54,826 nt of DNA from Arenimonas sp. (GTDB lineage: Bacteria > Pseudomonadota > Gammaproteobacteria > Xanthomonadales > Xanthomonadaceae): assembly GCF_022842045.1 (NCBI RefSeq), contig NZ_JALHQI010000012.1, forward strand, positions 1 through 54,826, written 5' to 3'. Below, piece after piece: positions 1 through 9,053 of this stretch (position 1 is its first letter; every line of letters starts with the position of its first letter). A program made the translations under genes and the position numbers. The notes under the pieces were generated by a model. The model was given only the letters and a program-made list of their open reading frames with translations. It had not been told where the DNA came from and ran no database searches.

Positions 1-338
1 AGCGCCGCCGCCAGCCCGGCGCGGCAGGCCGCGGCCGCTTCGGCGTCGTGCGGCAGGAACACCATCCCGCAGGCGTCGCCGTCGGCGTAGGGAATGCCGG
101 CCTCGTGCGCGATCGCCGCCAGGAACACCCGCGGCCGCCGCAGTAGCAGCCCGCAGCCGTCGCCGCTGAGCCCGTCGGCCCCGACCGCGCCCCGATGTGT
201 CAGTCGCGCCAGCGCCTGCAGCCCCGCGTCGACCAGGGCCCGCGAAGGCCGATCGTCCAGCTGGGCGATCAGCCCGAAACCGCAGCTGTCGCGCTCGAAA
301 TCCGGGGAATGCAGGCCCGGGACCGGGGGAGCCGGCAT
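1..338 (-). CDS. gltB: glutamate synthase (NADPH) large subunit, N-terminal part, cut by the window edge
   Basis: Reading leftward from an ATG at 338 gives 112 open codons that run off the window. The start is supported by a GGAGGG Shine-Dalgarno just upstream (about 342-347). The translation contains ERDSCGFGLIAQ, then LTHRGAVGADGLSGDGCGLL, which is the signature of the class II glutamine amidotransferase domain of GltB; the Cys in SCGFG is the expected catalytic residue after a short propeptide. The enzyme makes glutamate from glutamine and 2-oxoglutarate in the cytoplasm. It fits the other nitrogen genes here (glnA, ntrB, ntrC). Only about the first 7 percent of the protein is visible. Confidence 0.9.
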   Translation of the reverse strand, partial: MPAPPVPGLHSPDFERDSCGFGLIAQLDDRPSRALVDAGLQALARLTHRGAVGADGLSGDGCGLLLRRPRVFLAAIAHEAGIPYADGDACGMVFLPHDAEAAAACRAGLAAA

Positions 339-444
339 GCGCCCTCCGTATTGATGTGGGCTTTCCCCACCGTCACACAGCCCAATAGAGTTTCTGCTCG
401 GTTGCGGGTTAGAGTGAGGCCTCTTCCCGATGTGGAGGTCCGGC

Positions 445-1077
445 ATGCGTACGATCCTGGTCGCCAGCTCGAAGGGAGGCGCCGGCAAGACCACGGTGTC
501 GACCAACCTCGCCGCCCACTTCGCCGTCGAGGGCAAGGCCACCGCCATCCTCGACGCCGACCGGCAGAAGTCATCCACCCACTGGTGCGAGAAGCGCGCC
601 GCCCTCGACACCGCCGTGCTGCCGATCGACGGCAGCAAGCGCGGCTGGGACAAGCACGTGCCCGAAGGCGTCCAGCGCCTGGTGGTGGACGCCCCGGCCG
701 GCGCCATGGGCGAGGACCTCACCGCCTTCCTGGACATCGCCGACGCCATGATCGTGCCGGTGCTGCCCTCGATCATCGACCTCGAGGCCACCGTGCCCTT
801 CCTCAACACGCTGGTGCAGCACCCGCGGGTGAAGAAGGGCAAGCTGCCGGTCGGCATCGTCGGCAACCGCCTCAAGCCCTGGACCAGCAACTCCCAGCAG
901 GCGCTGGACCAGCTCAAGGCCTGGCCCTACCCGCTGGTGGCCGAACTGCGCGACACCCAGGCCTACGTGCTGATGGCCGCGCTGGGCAAATCGGTCTTCG
1001 ACTACCACTCCGAACAGATCCGCAGCCACCAGGACGACTGGGCGCCGCTGCTGAAGTGGCTCAAGAAGTCACTCTGA
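445..1077 (+). CDS. ParA/MinD-like P-loop ATPase
   Basis: A 210-residue protein starting MRTILVASSKGGAGKTT, which is the deviant Walker A motif (KGGxGKT) of the ParA/Soj/MinD superfamily. LVVDAPAG is the Walker B region. The in-frame ATG at 430 is less likely because GGAGG at 434-438 sits at the right distance from the ATG at 445. There is no ParB partner next door and the length is short, so this is an orphan ParA-like ATPase rather than a chromosome partition pair. It is followed 22 bases later by sixA and is probably cotranscribed with it. Cargo or partner is unknown. Confidence 0.85.
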   Translation: MRTILVASSKGGAGKTTVSTNLAAHFAVEGKATAILDADRQKSSTHWCEKRAALDTAVLPIDGSKRGWDKHVPEGVQRLVVDAPAGAMGEDLTAFLDIADAMIVPVLPSIIDLEATVPFLNTLVQHPRVKKGKLPVGIVGNRLKPWTSNSQQALDQLKAWPYPLVAELRDTQAYVLMAALGKSVFDYHSEQIRSHQDDWAPLLKWLKKSL

Positions 1078-1099
1078 CTCCGTTATTCCAAGGAAGACC

Positions 1100-1576
1100 A
1101 TGCGCGAACTGATCCTGCTCCGCCACGCCCACGCCGAACCGGCCGCCCCCGGCCAGGACGACTTCGACCGCCCGCTGTCCCTGCAGGGGCAGGCCGAGGC
1201 CGAGGCCGCCGGGCGCTGGCTGCGCGACCACGGCTACCTGCCCGACCGCGTCGTCACCTCGCCGGCGCGCCGCGCGCGCGAAACCACCGAGCAGGCCATG
1301 GCCGCCCTGGGCTACGTCGAGCTGCGCCAGGAAAAGCGCATCTACGACGCCACCCCGGGCATGCTGATGCAGGTCGCCGACGAGCACCGCGACATCGCGC
1401 GGGTGCTGCTGGTCGGCCACAACCCCGGCTTCGAACAGCTGGCGGCCCTGCTGAGCTCGGGCCAGTCCGGCGACTTCCGCGGCATGCCCGCGGGTGGCGT
1501 GGCCGTGCTGTCGATGCCGGCCGACGCCGACCTGGAGCCCGGCATCGCCCGCCTGGCCGCCTTCTGGTGGCCGTGA
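1100..1576 (+). CDS. sixA: SixA-type phosphohistidine phosphatase (histidine phosphatase superfamily)
   Basis: A 158-residue protein with the RHA motif at residues 8-10 (LILLRHAHAE; catalytic His9), the TSPARRARET segment, and the second catalytic histidine in GHNPGFEQL (His107). Length and motif placement match SixA, which dephosphorylates phosphohistidine on HPt domains or on the nitrogen phosphotransferase protein NPr. It has no signal peptide and should be cytoplasmic. It is the second gene of a run with the ParA-like gene, and the YceI-like gene starts 4 bases after its stop. Confidence 0.85.
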   Translation: MRELILLRHAHAEPAAPGQDDFDRPLSLQGQAEAEAAGRWLRDHGYLPDRVVTSPARRARETTEQAMAALGYVELRQEKRIYDATPGMLMQVADEHRDIARVLLVGHNPGFEQLAALLSSGQSGDFRGMPAGGVAVLSMPADADLEPGIARLAAFWWP

Positions 1577-1580
1577 GCGG

Positions 1581-2153
1581 ATGAAGTGGGCCTGGCTGGG
1601 CGCGCTGTGCCTGGCCGCCGCGGTGGCTGACGCCGCCGCCAGCGGGGAATCCCGCGAAGCCGTCGATCCGGCGGCGTCCCGCGCCAGCTTCGAGGTGTCC
1701 CTGCGCGTGACCGGCCCGGTGCCGGGCCGGTTCCGGCGCATCGAGGGCGAGCTGCTGGAGGACGATCGCGGCCGCTGGCGGGTGCAGGTGCGGGTGGACG
1801 CCGAGGGCCTGGAGCTGGACGGCCCGGAATGGATGCTCCGCAGCACCCGCTCCCGCAGCTTCCTGGACGTGGAGAACCACCCCGAGATCCGCTTCCGCTC
1901 GGCGCCCTTCACGCGCGAACTGCTGGCCACCGGCGGCGCCCTGCGCGGGCGGCTGGACCTGCGCGGCGAGTCCAGGGGCGTCGCCTTCACGCTGCTGCCG
2001 GCCGACTGCGACCGCCCCGGCCGGGACTGCGACATCGTGGTCCGCGGCGAGATCAGCCGTCGCGCCTTCGGTATGACCAGCCAACGCGTCTGGGTGAAGG
2101 ACGAAGTGGGCTTCGACTTCCGGGTGAGATTGCGCGACCCTGTCGCCCCATGA
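1581..2153 (+). CDS. YceI-family periplasmic protein
   Basis: A 190-residue protein beginning with a signal peptide (MKWAWLGALCLAAAVADAAA) and continuing with the YceI pattern: ASFEVSLRVTG, the SRSFLDVENHPEIRFRSA stretch, LDLRGESRGVAF and EISRRAFGM. YceI proteins are lipocalin-like beta-barrels that bind isoprenoid-type lipids in the periplasm. The ATG at 1581 is chosen because it gives a proper signal peptide; an upstream in-frame start at 1494 would bury it. The stop overlaps the next gene's start codon (ATGA), so translation is probably coupled. Confidence 0.85.
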   Translation: MKWAWLGALCLAAAVADAAASGESREAVDPAASRASFEVSLRVTGPVPGRFRRIEGELLEDDRGRWRVQVRVDAEGLELDGPEWMLRSTRSRSFLDVENHPEIRFRSAPFTRELLATGGALRGRLDLRGESRGVAFTLLPADCDRPGRDCDIVVRGEISRRAFGMTSQRVWVKDEVGFDFRVRLRDPVAP

Positions 2154-3991
2154 GCCCCGCCCGACGCCTGTTCACCGCCCTGCTGGTCCTGCTGCTGGCC
2201 GGCTGCTCCACCCTGTCCGTGCGGGAGCGGCGCGAAGCCGCCGACCTGGCCCTGGCCGCCCGCAGCACCGAGGTCGGCTGCCGCGAGGGCGTGGACTGCG
2301 CCGTGGCGTCGCCGCTGCTGGCGCTGGGCCATGCCGCCGTCGCCGCTTCCACGCCGGAGGCGCCGCGGCACGAGGTGGTGCTGCTCGACCGCGGGCAGGA
2401 CTCGCTGCTGGCACGCCTGCACCTGATCCGCGCCGCGCGCGAAAGCATCGATCTGCAGATGTTCATCTTCGACAAGGACGACAGCGGCGTGCTCGTGCTC
2501 GAGGAGCTGCTGGCCGCCGCCCGCCGGGGCGTGAAGGTGCGCGTGCTGCTCGACCAGCTCTACGGCCTGCCCGACCCGAACCTGCAGGCCAGCCTGGCCG
2601 GCCACCACGCCAACTTCGAGCTGCGCCTGTACAACCCCACCTTCGACGAAGCCAAGACCCAGAAGCTGCAGTACGCCGCCGGCATCCTCTGCTGCTTCAT
2701 GAAGTTCAACCAGCGCATGCACACCAAGCTGGTGCTGGTGGACGGCGTGGCCGGCATCACCGGCGGCCGCAACATCCAGGACCGGTACTTCGACTGGGCC
2801 GAGGGCTACAACTACCGCGACCGGGACATCCTGGTGATGGGCCCGGTGGCGAAGGCGATGGCGGAGAACTTCGACGCGTTCTGGAGCTACGAGCGCTCGC
2901 GTCCGGCCGAGGAGCTCAAGGACGTGGCCGAGCGCCTGCATCGCCACCAGGGCGTGCCGCCGAGCTGGCTGTTCGACCCGGAGCGCCCGCCGCCGCCGCC
3001 GCGCGTCACCGCCATGCGCGACGAGGCCGGCGACGGTGCCGCGGTGATGGCGCGGATGGAGCCGCTGCGGCTCGCGGTCGGCCGGGTCGATTTCTACGCC
3101 GACTTGCCCGAGAAGCACGAAGGCGAGCTGCGCGCCGAGGAGGACGCGTCGCAGGCCATGCACGACCTGGTGCAAAGCACGCAGGGCGAGCTGGTGATCC
3201 AGACGCCCTACCTGGTGCTGTCGCGCGAGGCGCGCAAGGTCTTCCGCGGCCTGCAGAAGCGCGCCGACAAGCCGGCGGTGTGGGTGTCCACCAATTCGCT
3301 GGCCGCCACCGACGCCTTCCCCGTGTACGCGATGAGCCACAAGTACAAGCGCCTGTACCTGCGCGAGCTGGGCTTCCGCATCTTCGAGTACAAGCCCTAC
3401 CCGACCGACGCGCCGATCAACGTCGCCGCTACCGGCGTGCTGGGCGAGGAGCGGGCCGCGCACCTGCCGATGTTCGGCTCGGGCTCCTCGGGTTCGTCCA
3501 GCGGGCCGGTGCCGCTCAAGCGCGCCGGCATCCGCGTCGGCCTGCACGCCAAGTCGCTGGTGGTGGACGGCCGGATCGGCGTGGTCGGCAGCCACAACTT
3601 CGACCCGCGCTCGGACAACCTCAACACCGAGTCCATGGTGGTGGTGCACGACGCCGAGTTCGCGGGCGCCCTGCTGGCCAGCATCCGGCGCGACATGACC
3701 CCGGAGAACGCCTGGCTGATCGCGCCCCAGGAGAAGCCGCCGGTGCTCTCGGGCCTGAACTACAGCCTGGGCAAGATCTCCGAGAAGCTGCCGATCTTCG
3801 ACATCTGGCCTTTCCCCTACGCCACCAGCTACCAGCTGCGGCCGGGCTGCAACCCGATCCCGCCGGGCCAGCCGGGCTTTTACGACTGCTACGAGGACGT
3901 CGGCGCCTTCCCCGAAGTCGACCTGCCGCTCAAGACGGTCTATACCCGCATCCTCACGGCCTTCGGCGCCGGCCTGGTGCCCATCCTCTGA
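2150..3991 (+). CDS. phospholipase D-family lipoprotein (cardiolipin synthase-like, two HKD motifs)
   Basis: A 613-residue protein. It starts with a lipoprotein signal (LVLLLAGC, lipid-modified Cys expected), so it is membrane-anchored in the periplasm. Two PLD catalytic motifs are intact: HTKLVLVDGVAGITGGRN near residue 190 and HAKSLVVDGRIGVVGSHNFD near residue 466. This two-domain layout is that of ClsC-type cardiolipin synthases and related phosphatidyltransferases. Choosing the ATG at 2150 gives the signal peptide and a 4-base overlap with the YceI-family gene; the longer reading frame upstream lies inside that gene. The C-terminal part ends with a hydrophobic segment near the stop. Confidence 0.88.
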   Translation: MSPARRLFTALLVLLLAGCSTLSVRERREAADLALAARSTEVGCREGVDCAVASPLLALGHAAVAASTPEAPRHEVVLLDRGQDSLLARLHLIRAARESIDLQMFIFDKDDSGVLVLEELLAAARRGVKVRVLLDQLYGLPDPNLQASLAGHHANFELRLYNPTFDEAKTQKLQYAAGILCCFMKFNQRMHTKLVLVDGVAGITGGRNIQDRYFDWAEGYNYRDRDILVMGPVAKAMAENFDAFWSYERSRPAEELKDVAERLHRHQGVPPSWLFDPERPPPPPRVTAMRDEAGDGAAVMARMEPLRLAVGRVDFYADLPEKHEGELRAEEDASQAMHDLVQSTQGELVIQTPYLVLSREARKVFRGLQKRADKPAVWVSTNSLAATDAFPVYAMSHKYKRLYLRELGFRIFEYKPYPTDAPINVAATGVLGEERAAHLPMFGSGSSGSSSGPVPLKRAGIRVGLHAKSLVVDGRIGVVGSHNFDPRSDNLNTESMVVVHDAEFAGALLASIRRDMTPENAWLIAPQEKPPVLSGLNYSLGKISEKLPIFDIWPFPYATSYQLRPGCNPIPPGQPGFYDCYEDVGAFPEVDLPLKTVYTRILTAFGAGLVPIL

Positions 3992-4089
3992 GCCGCGTGG
4001 CCGGTGTCGCGCCGGCCTGCGTTCGATTGACGCCGCCGCCGCCCCGGCCTAGGCTGCTTCCTCTTGAAAACCCCGCCGGACACGCCCGC

Positions 4090-4698
4090 ATGCCCCTCGC
4101 CATCAGCTTCGAACTCTCCGACCGCGACCTCGAGCACTTCAACCAGGCCCTGGCCAAGGCCCGCGCCTCCGCCGGCAGCAAGACCGCCGACGAGATCATC
4201 GCCGCGGCGTCCAAGCTGCTGATCGAAGCCGACAAGGTCGAGGTCCCGGACTTCATCGCCGAGCGCCTGGACCGGCTCGACGCGCTGATCGCGATGTCGC
4301 GCGACGAGGGCTGGCACCTGCCCGAGGAGGACCGCCAGCGCGTGCTGTCGGCCCTGGTCTACTTCGCCGACCCGTCCGACGTCATCCCGGACCACGTGCC
4401 CGTGCTGGGCTACTTCGACGACGCCATCGCCATCGAGATGTGCGTGAAGGAGCTCAAGCACGAGATCGAGGCCTACGACGAATTCTGCGAGTACCGCCAG
4501 GGCGAGGCCGAGCGCCGCGGCCTGGACCCGGCCACCGTCGGCCGCGCCGACTGGCTCGAGGCCCGTCGCGACGAGCTGGTGGACCGCATGCACCGCCGCC
4601 GCAACCGGCAGACCGGCAGCGGCTACGGCGACAGCTCCGGCTATGCGCGCAAGGGCTACACCAGCGCCTTCCGCCCGGGCCTGATGCGCGTCCGCTGA
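4090..4698 (+). CDS. YkvA/DUF1232-family protein
   Basis: A 202-residue protein with the DUF1232 signature in the middle: LVYFADPSDVIPDHVPVLGYFDDAIAI. In that family the motif marks a membrane-associated alpha-helical domain of unknown function. The N-terminal half is helical and charged; the C-terminal tail is rich in Arg, Gly and Ser. The ATG at 4090 follows a 98-base gap after the PLD gene, and no strong ribosome site is visible. The function is unknown. Confidence 0.75.
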   Translation: MPLAISFELSDRDLEHFNQALAKARASAGSKTADEIIAAASKLLIEADKVEVPDFIAERLDRLDALIAMSRDEGWHLPEEDRQRVLSALVYFADPSDVIPDHVPVLGYFDDAIAIEMCVKELKHEIEAYDEFCEYRQGEAERRGLDPATVGRADWLEARRDELVDRMHRRRNRQTGSGYGDSSGYARKGYTSAFRPGLMRVR

Positions 4699-4709
4699 GC
4701 CCCGCTGCC

Positions 4710-5138
4710 ATGGCCGGCCCGTTCCGCCGCCGGCCGGCCGTGGCCGACATCAACCGGATGCTCGTGGGCACCGCCCCGGGGCACCTGGGCATCGCGGTCA
4801 CCGAGCTGGGCGAGGATTTCCTGCGCGCCACGATGCCGGTGGACGAGCGCACCAAGCAGCCGTTCGGGCTCCTGCACGGCGGCTCCTCGGTGCTGCTGGC
4901 CGAAACGCTGGCCAGCCTCGCCGGCTGGCTCTGCCTGGACCCGGACCTCAAGCAGCAGTCGGCCGGCATCGAGATCAATGCCAACCACCTGCGCGCCGTC
5001 ACGTCCGGCGTGGTCACCGGCACCGCGCGCCCGATCCACCTGGGCCGCGCCACCCAGGTCTGGGAGATCCGCATCGAGGACGACCAGGGCCGGCTCACCT
5101 GCATCTCGCGCATGACCGCGGCGGTGATCGGCGCCTGA
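4710..5138 (+). CDS. hotdog-fold acyl-CoA thioesterase (PaaI/YdiI type)
   Basis: A 142-residue protein carrying the hotdog thioesterase signature FGLLHGGSSVLLAETLAS, followed by the typical IEINANHLRAV strand. The HGG loop and the acidic residue in LAETL correspond to the catalytic region of 1,4-dihydroxy-2-naphthoyl-CoA/menaquinone-type and PaaI thioesterases. The ATG at 4710 lies 11 bases after the DUF1232 gene; a GTG at 4740 is an alternative start. The exact acyl-CoA substrate cannot be told from sequence. Confidence 0.85.
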   Translation: MAGPFRRRPAVADINRMLVGTAPGHLGIAVTELGEDFLRATMPVDERTKQPFGLLHGGSSVLLAETLASLAGWLCLDPDLKQQSAGIEINANHLRAVTSGVVTGTARPIHLGRATQVWEIRIEDDQGRLTCISRMTAAVIGA

Positions 5139-5208
5139 GCCGGCGCGCGTCGCCCGCGTACCGCGGCGTCGGGTGTTTACTCGGCCCGCCTGCGGCACAA
5201 TGCCGCGC

Positions 5209-6000
5209 ATGTCCACCCACACCGAAACGGCCAAGCCCGCCCAGGATTGGCGCCGCCCGTTGCGCTACCTCTGGCGCGCGCCGCTGCTCAGCCTGCACCT
5301 GCTGGTCGGGCTGCCGCTGACCCTGCTGATGATCAACCCGGTCTCGGCGCGGATCGAGCTGCGCGGCGAGCGGTTGGACCACCGCATCATCCGCTGGTGG
5401 TCGGGCACGCTGATGCGCATCTTCGGCTTCCGCCTGCGCCGCTACGGCACGCCGCTGCCAGGTGCCGCGCTGTTCGTGGCCAACCACGTCAGCTGGATCG
5501 ACATCGAGCTGATGCACAGCCAGCGCATGATGGGCTTCGTGGCCAAGGCCGAGATCGCGCGCTGGCCGCTGGTGGGCTGGGTGGCCAGCCGCGGCGGCAC
5601 CATCTACCACCACCGCGGCAGCAACGATTCGCTGCACGGCGTGATGCACCAGATGGTGCAGCGCCTGGAGCAGGGGCTGGCGGTCGGCGTGTTCCCGGAG
5701 GGGCGCACCACCGGCGGCGACGCCATCGGCACCTTCCACGCCCGCATCTTCCAGCCGGCGGTGGTGGCGAACGTGCCGGCGCAGCCGGTGGCGCTCAAGT
5801 ACGGCGCGCGCGGCGACGCCCAGACCATCGTCGCGTTCGGGCCGCGCGAGAATTTCCTGCAGAACTTCCTGCGCCTGCTGGGCGAGCCGGGCCGGGTGGC
5901 CGAAGTGCACTTCCTCGAGCCCGTCGCGGCCAGCGAGGACGGCCGCCGGCGCATGGCCGAGGCCTGCCGCGAGCGCATCATCGCGGCCATGGCGGGCTGA
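5209..6000 (+). CDS. PlsC-type 1-acyl-glycerol-3-phosphate acyltransferase
   Basis: A 263-residue membrane-associated protein. The acyltransferase HX4D motif is NHVSWID (His93, Asp98), and the substrate-binding motif is FPEGRTTGGD near residue 162. An N-terminal hydrophobic segment at about residues 24-43 should anchor it. It transfers acyl groups to lysophosphatidate or a related lysophospholipid. The ATG at 5209 is preferred over one at 5200 (three residues longer). The hydrolase gene begins 2 bases after the stop, so the two are cotranscribed. Confidence 0.87.
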   Translation: MSTHTETAKPAQDWRRPLRYLWRAPLLSLHLLVGLPLTLLMINPVSARIELRGERLDHRIIRWWSGTLMRIFGFRLRRYGTPLPGAALFVANHVSWIDIELMHSQRMMGFVAKAEIARWPLVGWVASRGGTIYHHRGSNDSLHGVMHQMVQRLEQGLAVGVFPEGRTTGGDAIGTFHARIFQPAVVANVPAQPVALKYGARGDAQTIVAFGPRENFLQNFLRLLGEPGRVAEVHFLEPVAASEDGRRRMAEACRERIIAAMAG

Positions 6001-6001
6001 G

Positions 6002-7021
6002 ATGGGCAGCGCCTACCGGCCGCCGCGCTGGCTTCGCAACCCGCACGTGCAGTCGGTGCTGAGTTCGATGCCGCTGCGGCGCGCGGCGGGGCTGCGCGAG
6101 CTGCGGCGCCTGGGCGCGCAGACCACCGAGCACATCATCACCGTCGAGGACGGCGTGCGGCTGCAGGGCTTCCACACCCGCCTGCCGGGGCGCGAGGCAC
6201 CGACGCAGGGTTTGGTGCTGCTGCTGCACGGCTGGGAGGGCAGCAGCGAGTCGAGCTACATGCGCCACACCGCGGCGCAGCTGCTGGCGCGCGGCTTCGA
6301 GGTGTTCCGGCTCAACTTCCGCGACCACGGCGACACCCACCACCTCAACGAAGGCCTGTTCCACTCCTGCCGCCTGGGCGAAGTGGTGCAGGCGGCGGCC
6401 GAAGTGTCGCGGCGCTTCCCGGCGCGGCCAATGCTGGCGGCGGGCTATTCGCTGGGCGGCAACTTCGCGCTGCGGCTGGCGCTGGCGGCGCCCGGCGCCG
6501 GCATCCCGCTGGTGCACGCGGCGGCGGTGTGCCCGGCCATCGACCCGTCGGCGGTGATGCGCACGCTGGAGTCGGGCCAGCCCTTCTACCACTGGTACTT
6601 CATGAAGAAGTGGCGGCGTTCGCTGTCGATCAAGCGCGCGCTGTTCCCGCAGCAGCATGACTTCGACGACAGCATCCTGGCCAAGGACATGCGCAGCCTG
6701 ACGCACTGGCTGGTGGAGCGGCACACCACGATGGGCGGGGTCGAGGAGTACTTCGACGGCTACGCGGTGGCCGGCGACCGCCTGGCCGGGCTGCAGGTGC
6801 CGGTGAGCGTGCTGGCGGCGGCCGACGACCCGGTGATCCCGGTGGAGGGCTTCCCGCGGTTGGCGCTGCCGGCGCATTCGATCCTGGAAATCGCCGATTT
6901 CGGCGGCCACTGCGGCTTCCTCGAGGGCGCCCACCTGCGCGGTTACGCCGAGCGCTGGGTCGCCGACCGGCTGGCGGCCGCCGCCGCGCCCGCCCGCGAT
7001 ACAATCGCCGTTTCCGCCTAG
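6002..7021 (+). CDS. alpha/beta hydrolase of the YheT family
   Basis: A 339-residue protein. The oxyanion-hole strand LLLHGWEGSSESSY, the family motif RLNFRDHGDTHHLN, the nucleophile elbow GYSLGGN and the late histidine in GGHCGF are all present, as in YheT/COG0429 hydrolases. The YheT family has esterase activity on short acyl esters, and its physiological substrate is unsettled. Tight linkage to the acyltransferase upstream suggests a role in lipid turnover, which is inference. Confidence 0.85.
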   Translation: MGSAYRPPRWLRNPHVQSVLSSMPLRRAAGLRELRRLGAQTTEHIITVEDGVRLQGFHTRLPGREAPTQGLVLLLHGWEGSSESSYMRHTAAQLLARGFEVFRLNFRDHGDTHHLNEGLFHSCRLGEVVQAAAEVSRRFPARPMLAAGYSLGGNFALRLALAAPGAGIPLVHAAAVCPAIDPSAVMRTLESGQPFYHWYFMKKWRRSLSIKRALFPQQHDFDDSILAKDMRSLTHWLVERHTTMGGVEEYFDGYAVAGDRLAGLQVPVSVLAAADDPVIPVEGFPRLALPAHSILEIADFGGHCGFLEGAHLRGYAERWVADRLAAAAAPARDTIAVSA

Positions 7022-7034
7022 AAAACCCACTTCC

Positions 7035-9053
7035 ATGCTCGACAGCATCAACGCCTCCCTGCGCGATGGCGACTTCGCCGTGGCCCTCGCCACGGCCCGC
7101 GAGCTCGTCGCCGCCGAACCCGCCAACGCCGCCGGCTGGCACTTGCTCGGCATTGCCGCCCTGGCCCTGGGTGAGCGCACCGAGGCCCGGGACGCGCTCG
7201 ACCGCGCGATCGGCCTCGACCCCGAGCAGGGCGCTTTCCACGCCACCCGCGCCGCGCTCGACCTGGCCGAGGGCAAGCCGACCGACGGCCTGCGCGAGGC
7301 GCTGGCGCTCAACCCCAATACGCTCAGCGCCTACCTGCTGCAGGTGCATGTCGCCCTCGCCCGCGGCGATGTGGTCGAAGCCCGGCGCCGGCTGCGCCTG
7401 GCCCAGCGCGTGGACGCCGGCAACCCGCAGGTGTCGATGGCCGAAGGCCACGTCGCCCAGGCCAGCGGCGACCCGGAGCTGGCCCTGCGCTGCTACACCG
7501 CGGCCGCCACCGCCCAGCCGAACATGGCCTCGGCCCAGCTCGCGCTGGGCCTGGCCTATCTGCAGCGCCAGACCTGGGCGTTCGCCGAACAGGCGCTGTC
7601 GAACGCGCTGCGTCTGGATCCGTCGCGCCCGCGCGTCGCCCTGCGCGGCCTGGTCGAGGCCCAGCGCCGCCAGGGCGACCGCGAGGCGGCGCTGAAGACG
7701 CTCGACGAACTGGCCGAACGTTTCCCCGACGAGCTCGATGCTTTCGGCCTGCGCGCCGAGCTGCGCCTGCAGGCCGGCGATCGCGCCGGTGCGTTGGCCG
7801 ACCTGGACCACGTGCTCGACCGCCAGCCGCGCCACGTTTCCAGCCTGCGCCGCCTCGCCGCGCTGCTGGTTGGCGAAGGCCGCGCCCCGGAAGCGAAGGC
7901 CCGCCTCGACAAGGTGCAGGAAGGCGCACCGAAGGACCACGACGTCTGGGCACTGCGCCTGCAGCTGGCCGGCGCCTTCGGCGAGGCGCCGCTGGACGTG
8001 GTCAGGCGCTGGCATGCCGCCGACCCCGACAGCGCGGACTGCATGGACCTGCTGGCCGACTTCCACCGCAGCCGCGGCGAGTTCGCCGAGGCCGCGGCCT
8101 GGGCCGAGCGTGCGCTCGCCGTCAATCCGCGCCTGTTCAACAGCAACATGATCCTGCTGCAGGCCGAGCAGGCCCGCGACCTCGACCTCGCCCTGGTGCG
8201 CGCCGACCGCCTGCTGGTGATCGAACCCGACGTCGAGCGCCAGCGCCAGGTGCTGGCCTGGGCCGGCATCGCCCTGGACCAGGCCGGCCGCTACGACGAA
8301 GCCGCCAAGTGCTGGAAGAACATGCTCCAGCGCGTCTCGCGCCAGTCGCCGCGGATGCCGCCGCCGGCGGTGGCGCCGGCCGAGCAGGTGCCCGAGGGCG
8401 AAATCGCCGCAACCCTGGCGTGGGCGCCGGTGGGCGTGCGCGCCGAAGCGGTGCTGATGGCCGCGAAGCAGCAGCTGGGCGAGCGCCTCGACCTGGCCCG
8501 CGCCGGCGTGGCCTCGGCGGGTGATGGCTTCGGCCTGGTGCGGTTCCCGCCCGGCGATCCGCGCGCCGGCAGCGCCGCGCGCTGGACCCAGACCGTCACC
8601 GCCGCCGGCCTGGACCCGGCGACCCTCATCGACTGGCTGCCGCACCTGGACCCGTACACGCTGGCGGCGCTGCGGGGCGCCCGCGTGCTTTGCCTGCTGG
8701 CCGATCCGCGCGATGCCCTGCTCAACTGGTTCGTGTTCGGCAGCCTGCAGAACTACCTGCCCTCGCCCGATCCGGTGGCCGCCGCCGACTGGCTGGCGCG
8801 CACGCTCGAGGCCGTGGCCGACCATCGCGACGCGCATCCGGACCGCGTGGTCTTCGCCCGCCTGGACGCCGACGCCGCCGAGGCGGCCGCCGCCATCGAA
8901 CAGGCCCTGGGCCTGCCGCAGCCGCTGCCGGGCCTGCACGGCCGCGGCGCCCAGCTGCCGGCCGGCCAGTGGCGCCACTATCGCGAAGCGTTCGCCGACG
9001 CTTTCGCGCGCCTGGCGCCGGTGTCGGCGCGCCTGGGCTACCCGGCCGGTTAA
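7035..9053 (+). CDS. tetratricopeptide-repeat protein with a degenerate sulfotransferase-like C-terminus
   Basis: A 672-residue protein. Roughly residues 1-430 consist of TPR-like helical pairs with periodic Ala/Leu and Pro positions (for example AGWHLLGIAALALGE, AEGHVAQASGDPELAL, SAQLALGLAYLQ). The C-terminal 200 residues include VLCLLADPRDALLNWFVFG, reminiscent of the DPRD segment in TPR-linked sulfotransferases, but I see no clear PAPS-binding P-loop, so that domain may be inactive. No signal peptide is visible. It ends in a 4-base overlap with the convergent uppP gene. Confidence 0.7.
   Translation: MLDSINASLRDGDFAVALATARELVAAEPANAAGWHLLGIAALALGERTEARDALDRAIGLDPEQGAFHATRAALDLAEGKPTDGLREALALNPNTLSAYLLQVHVALARGDVVEARRRLRLAQRVDAGNPQVSMAEGHVAQASGDPELALRCYTAAATAQPNMASAQLALGLAYLQRQTWAFAEQALSNALRLDPSRPRVALRGLVEAQRRQGDREAALKTLDELAERFPDELDAFGLRAELRLQAGDRAGALADLDHVLDRQPRHVSSLRRLAALLVGEGRAPEAKARLDKVQEGAPKDHDVWALRLQLAGAFGEAPLDVVRRWHAADPDSADCMDLLADFHRSRGEFAEAAAWAERALAVNPRLFNSNMILLQAEQARDLDLALVRADRLLVIEPDVERQRQVLAWAGIALDQAGRYDEAAKCWKNMLQRVSRQSPRMPPPAVAPAEQVPEGEIAATLAWAPVGVRAEAVLMAAKQQLGERLDLARAGVASAGDGFGLVRFPPGDPRAGSAARWTQTVTAAGLDPATLIDWLPHLDPYTLAALRGARVLCLLADPRDALLNWFVFGSLQNYLPSPDPVAAADWLARTLEAVADHRDAHPDRVVFARLDADAAEAAAAIEQALGLPQPLPGLHGRGAQLPAGQWRHYREAFADAFARLAPVSARLGYPAG

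Noticed and set aside
1061-3649. A very long open frame on the minus strand (862 codons)
   Set aside because: It is antisense to sixA, the YceI gene and the PLD gene, and its translation is rich in His, Arg and Val/Gln runs typical of GC-rich shadow frames.
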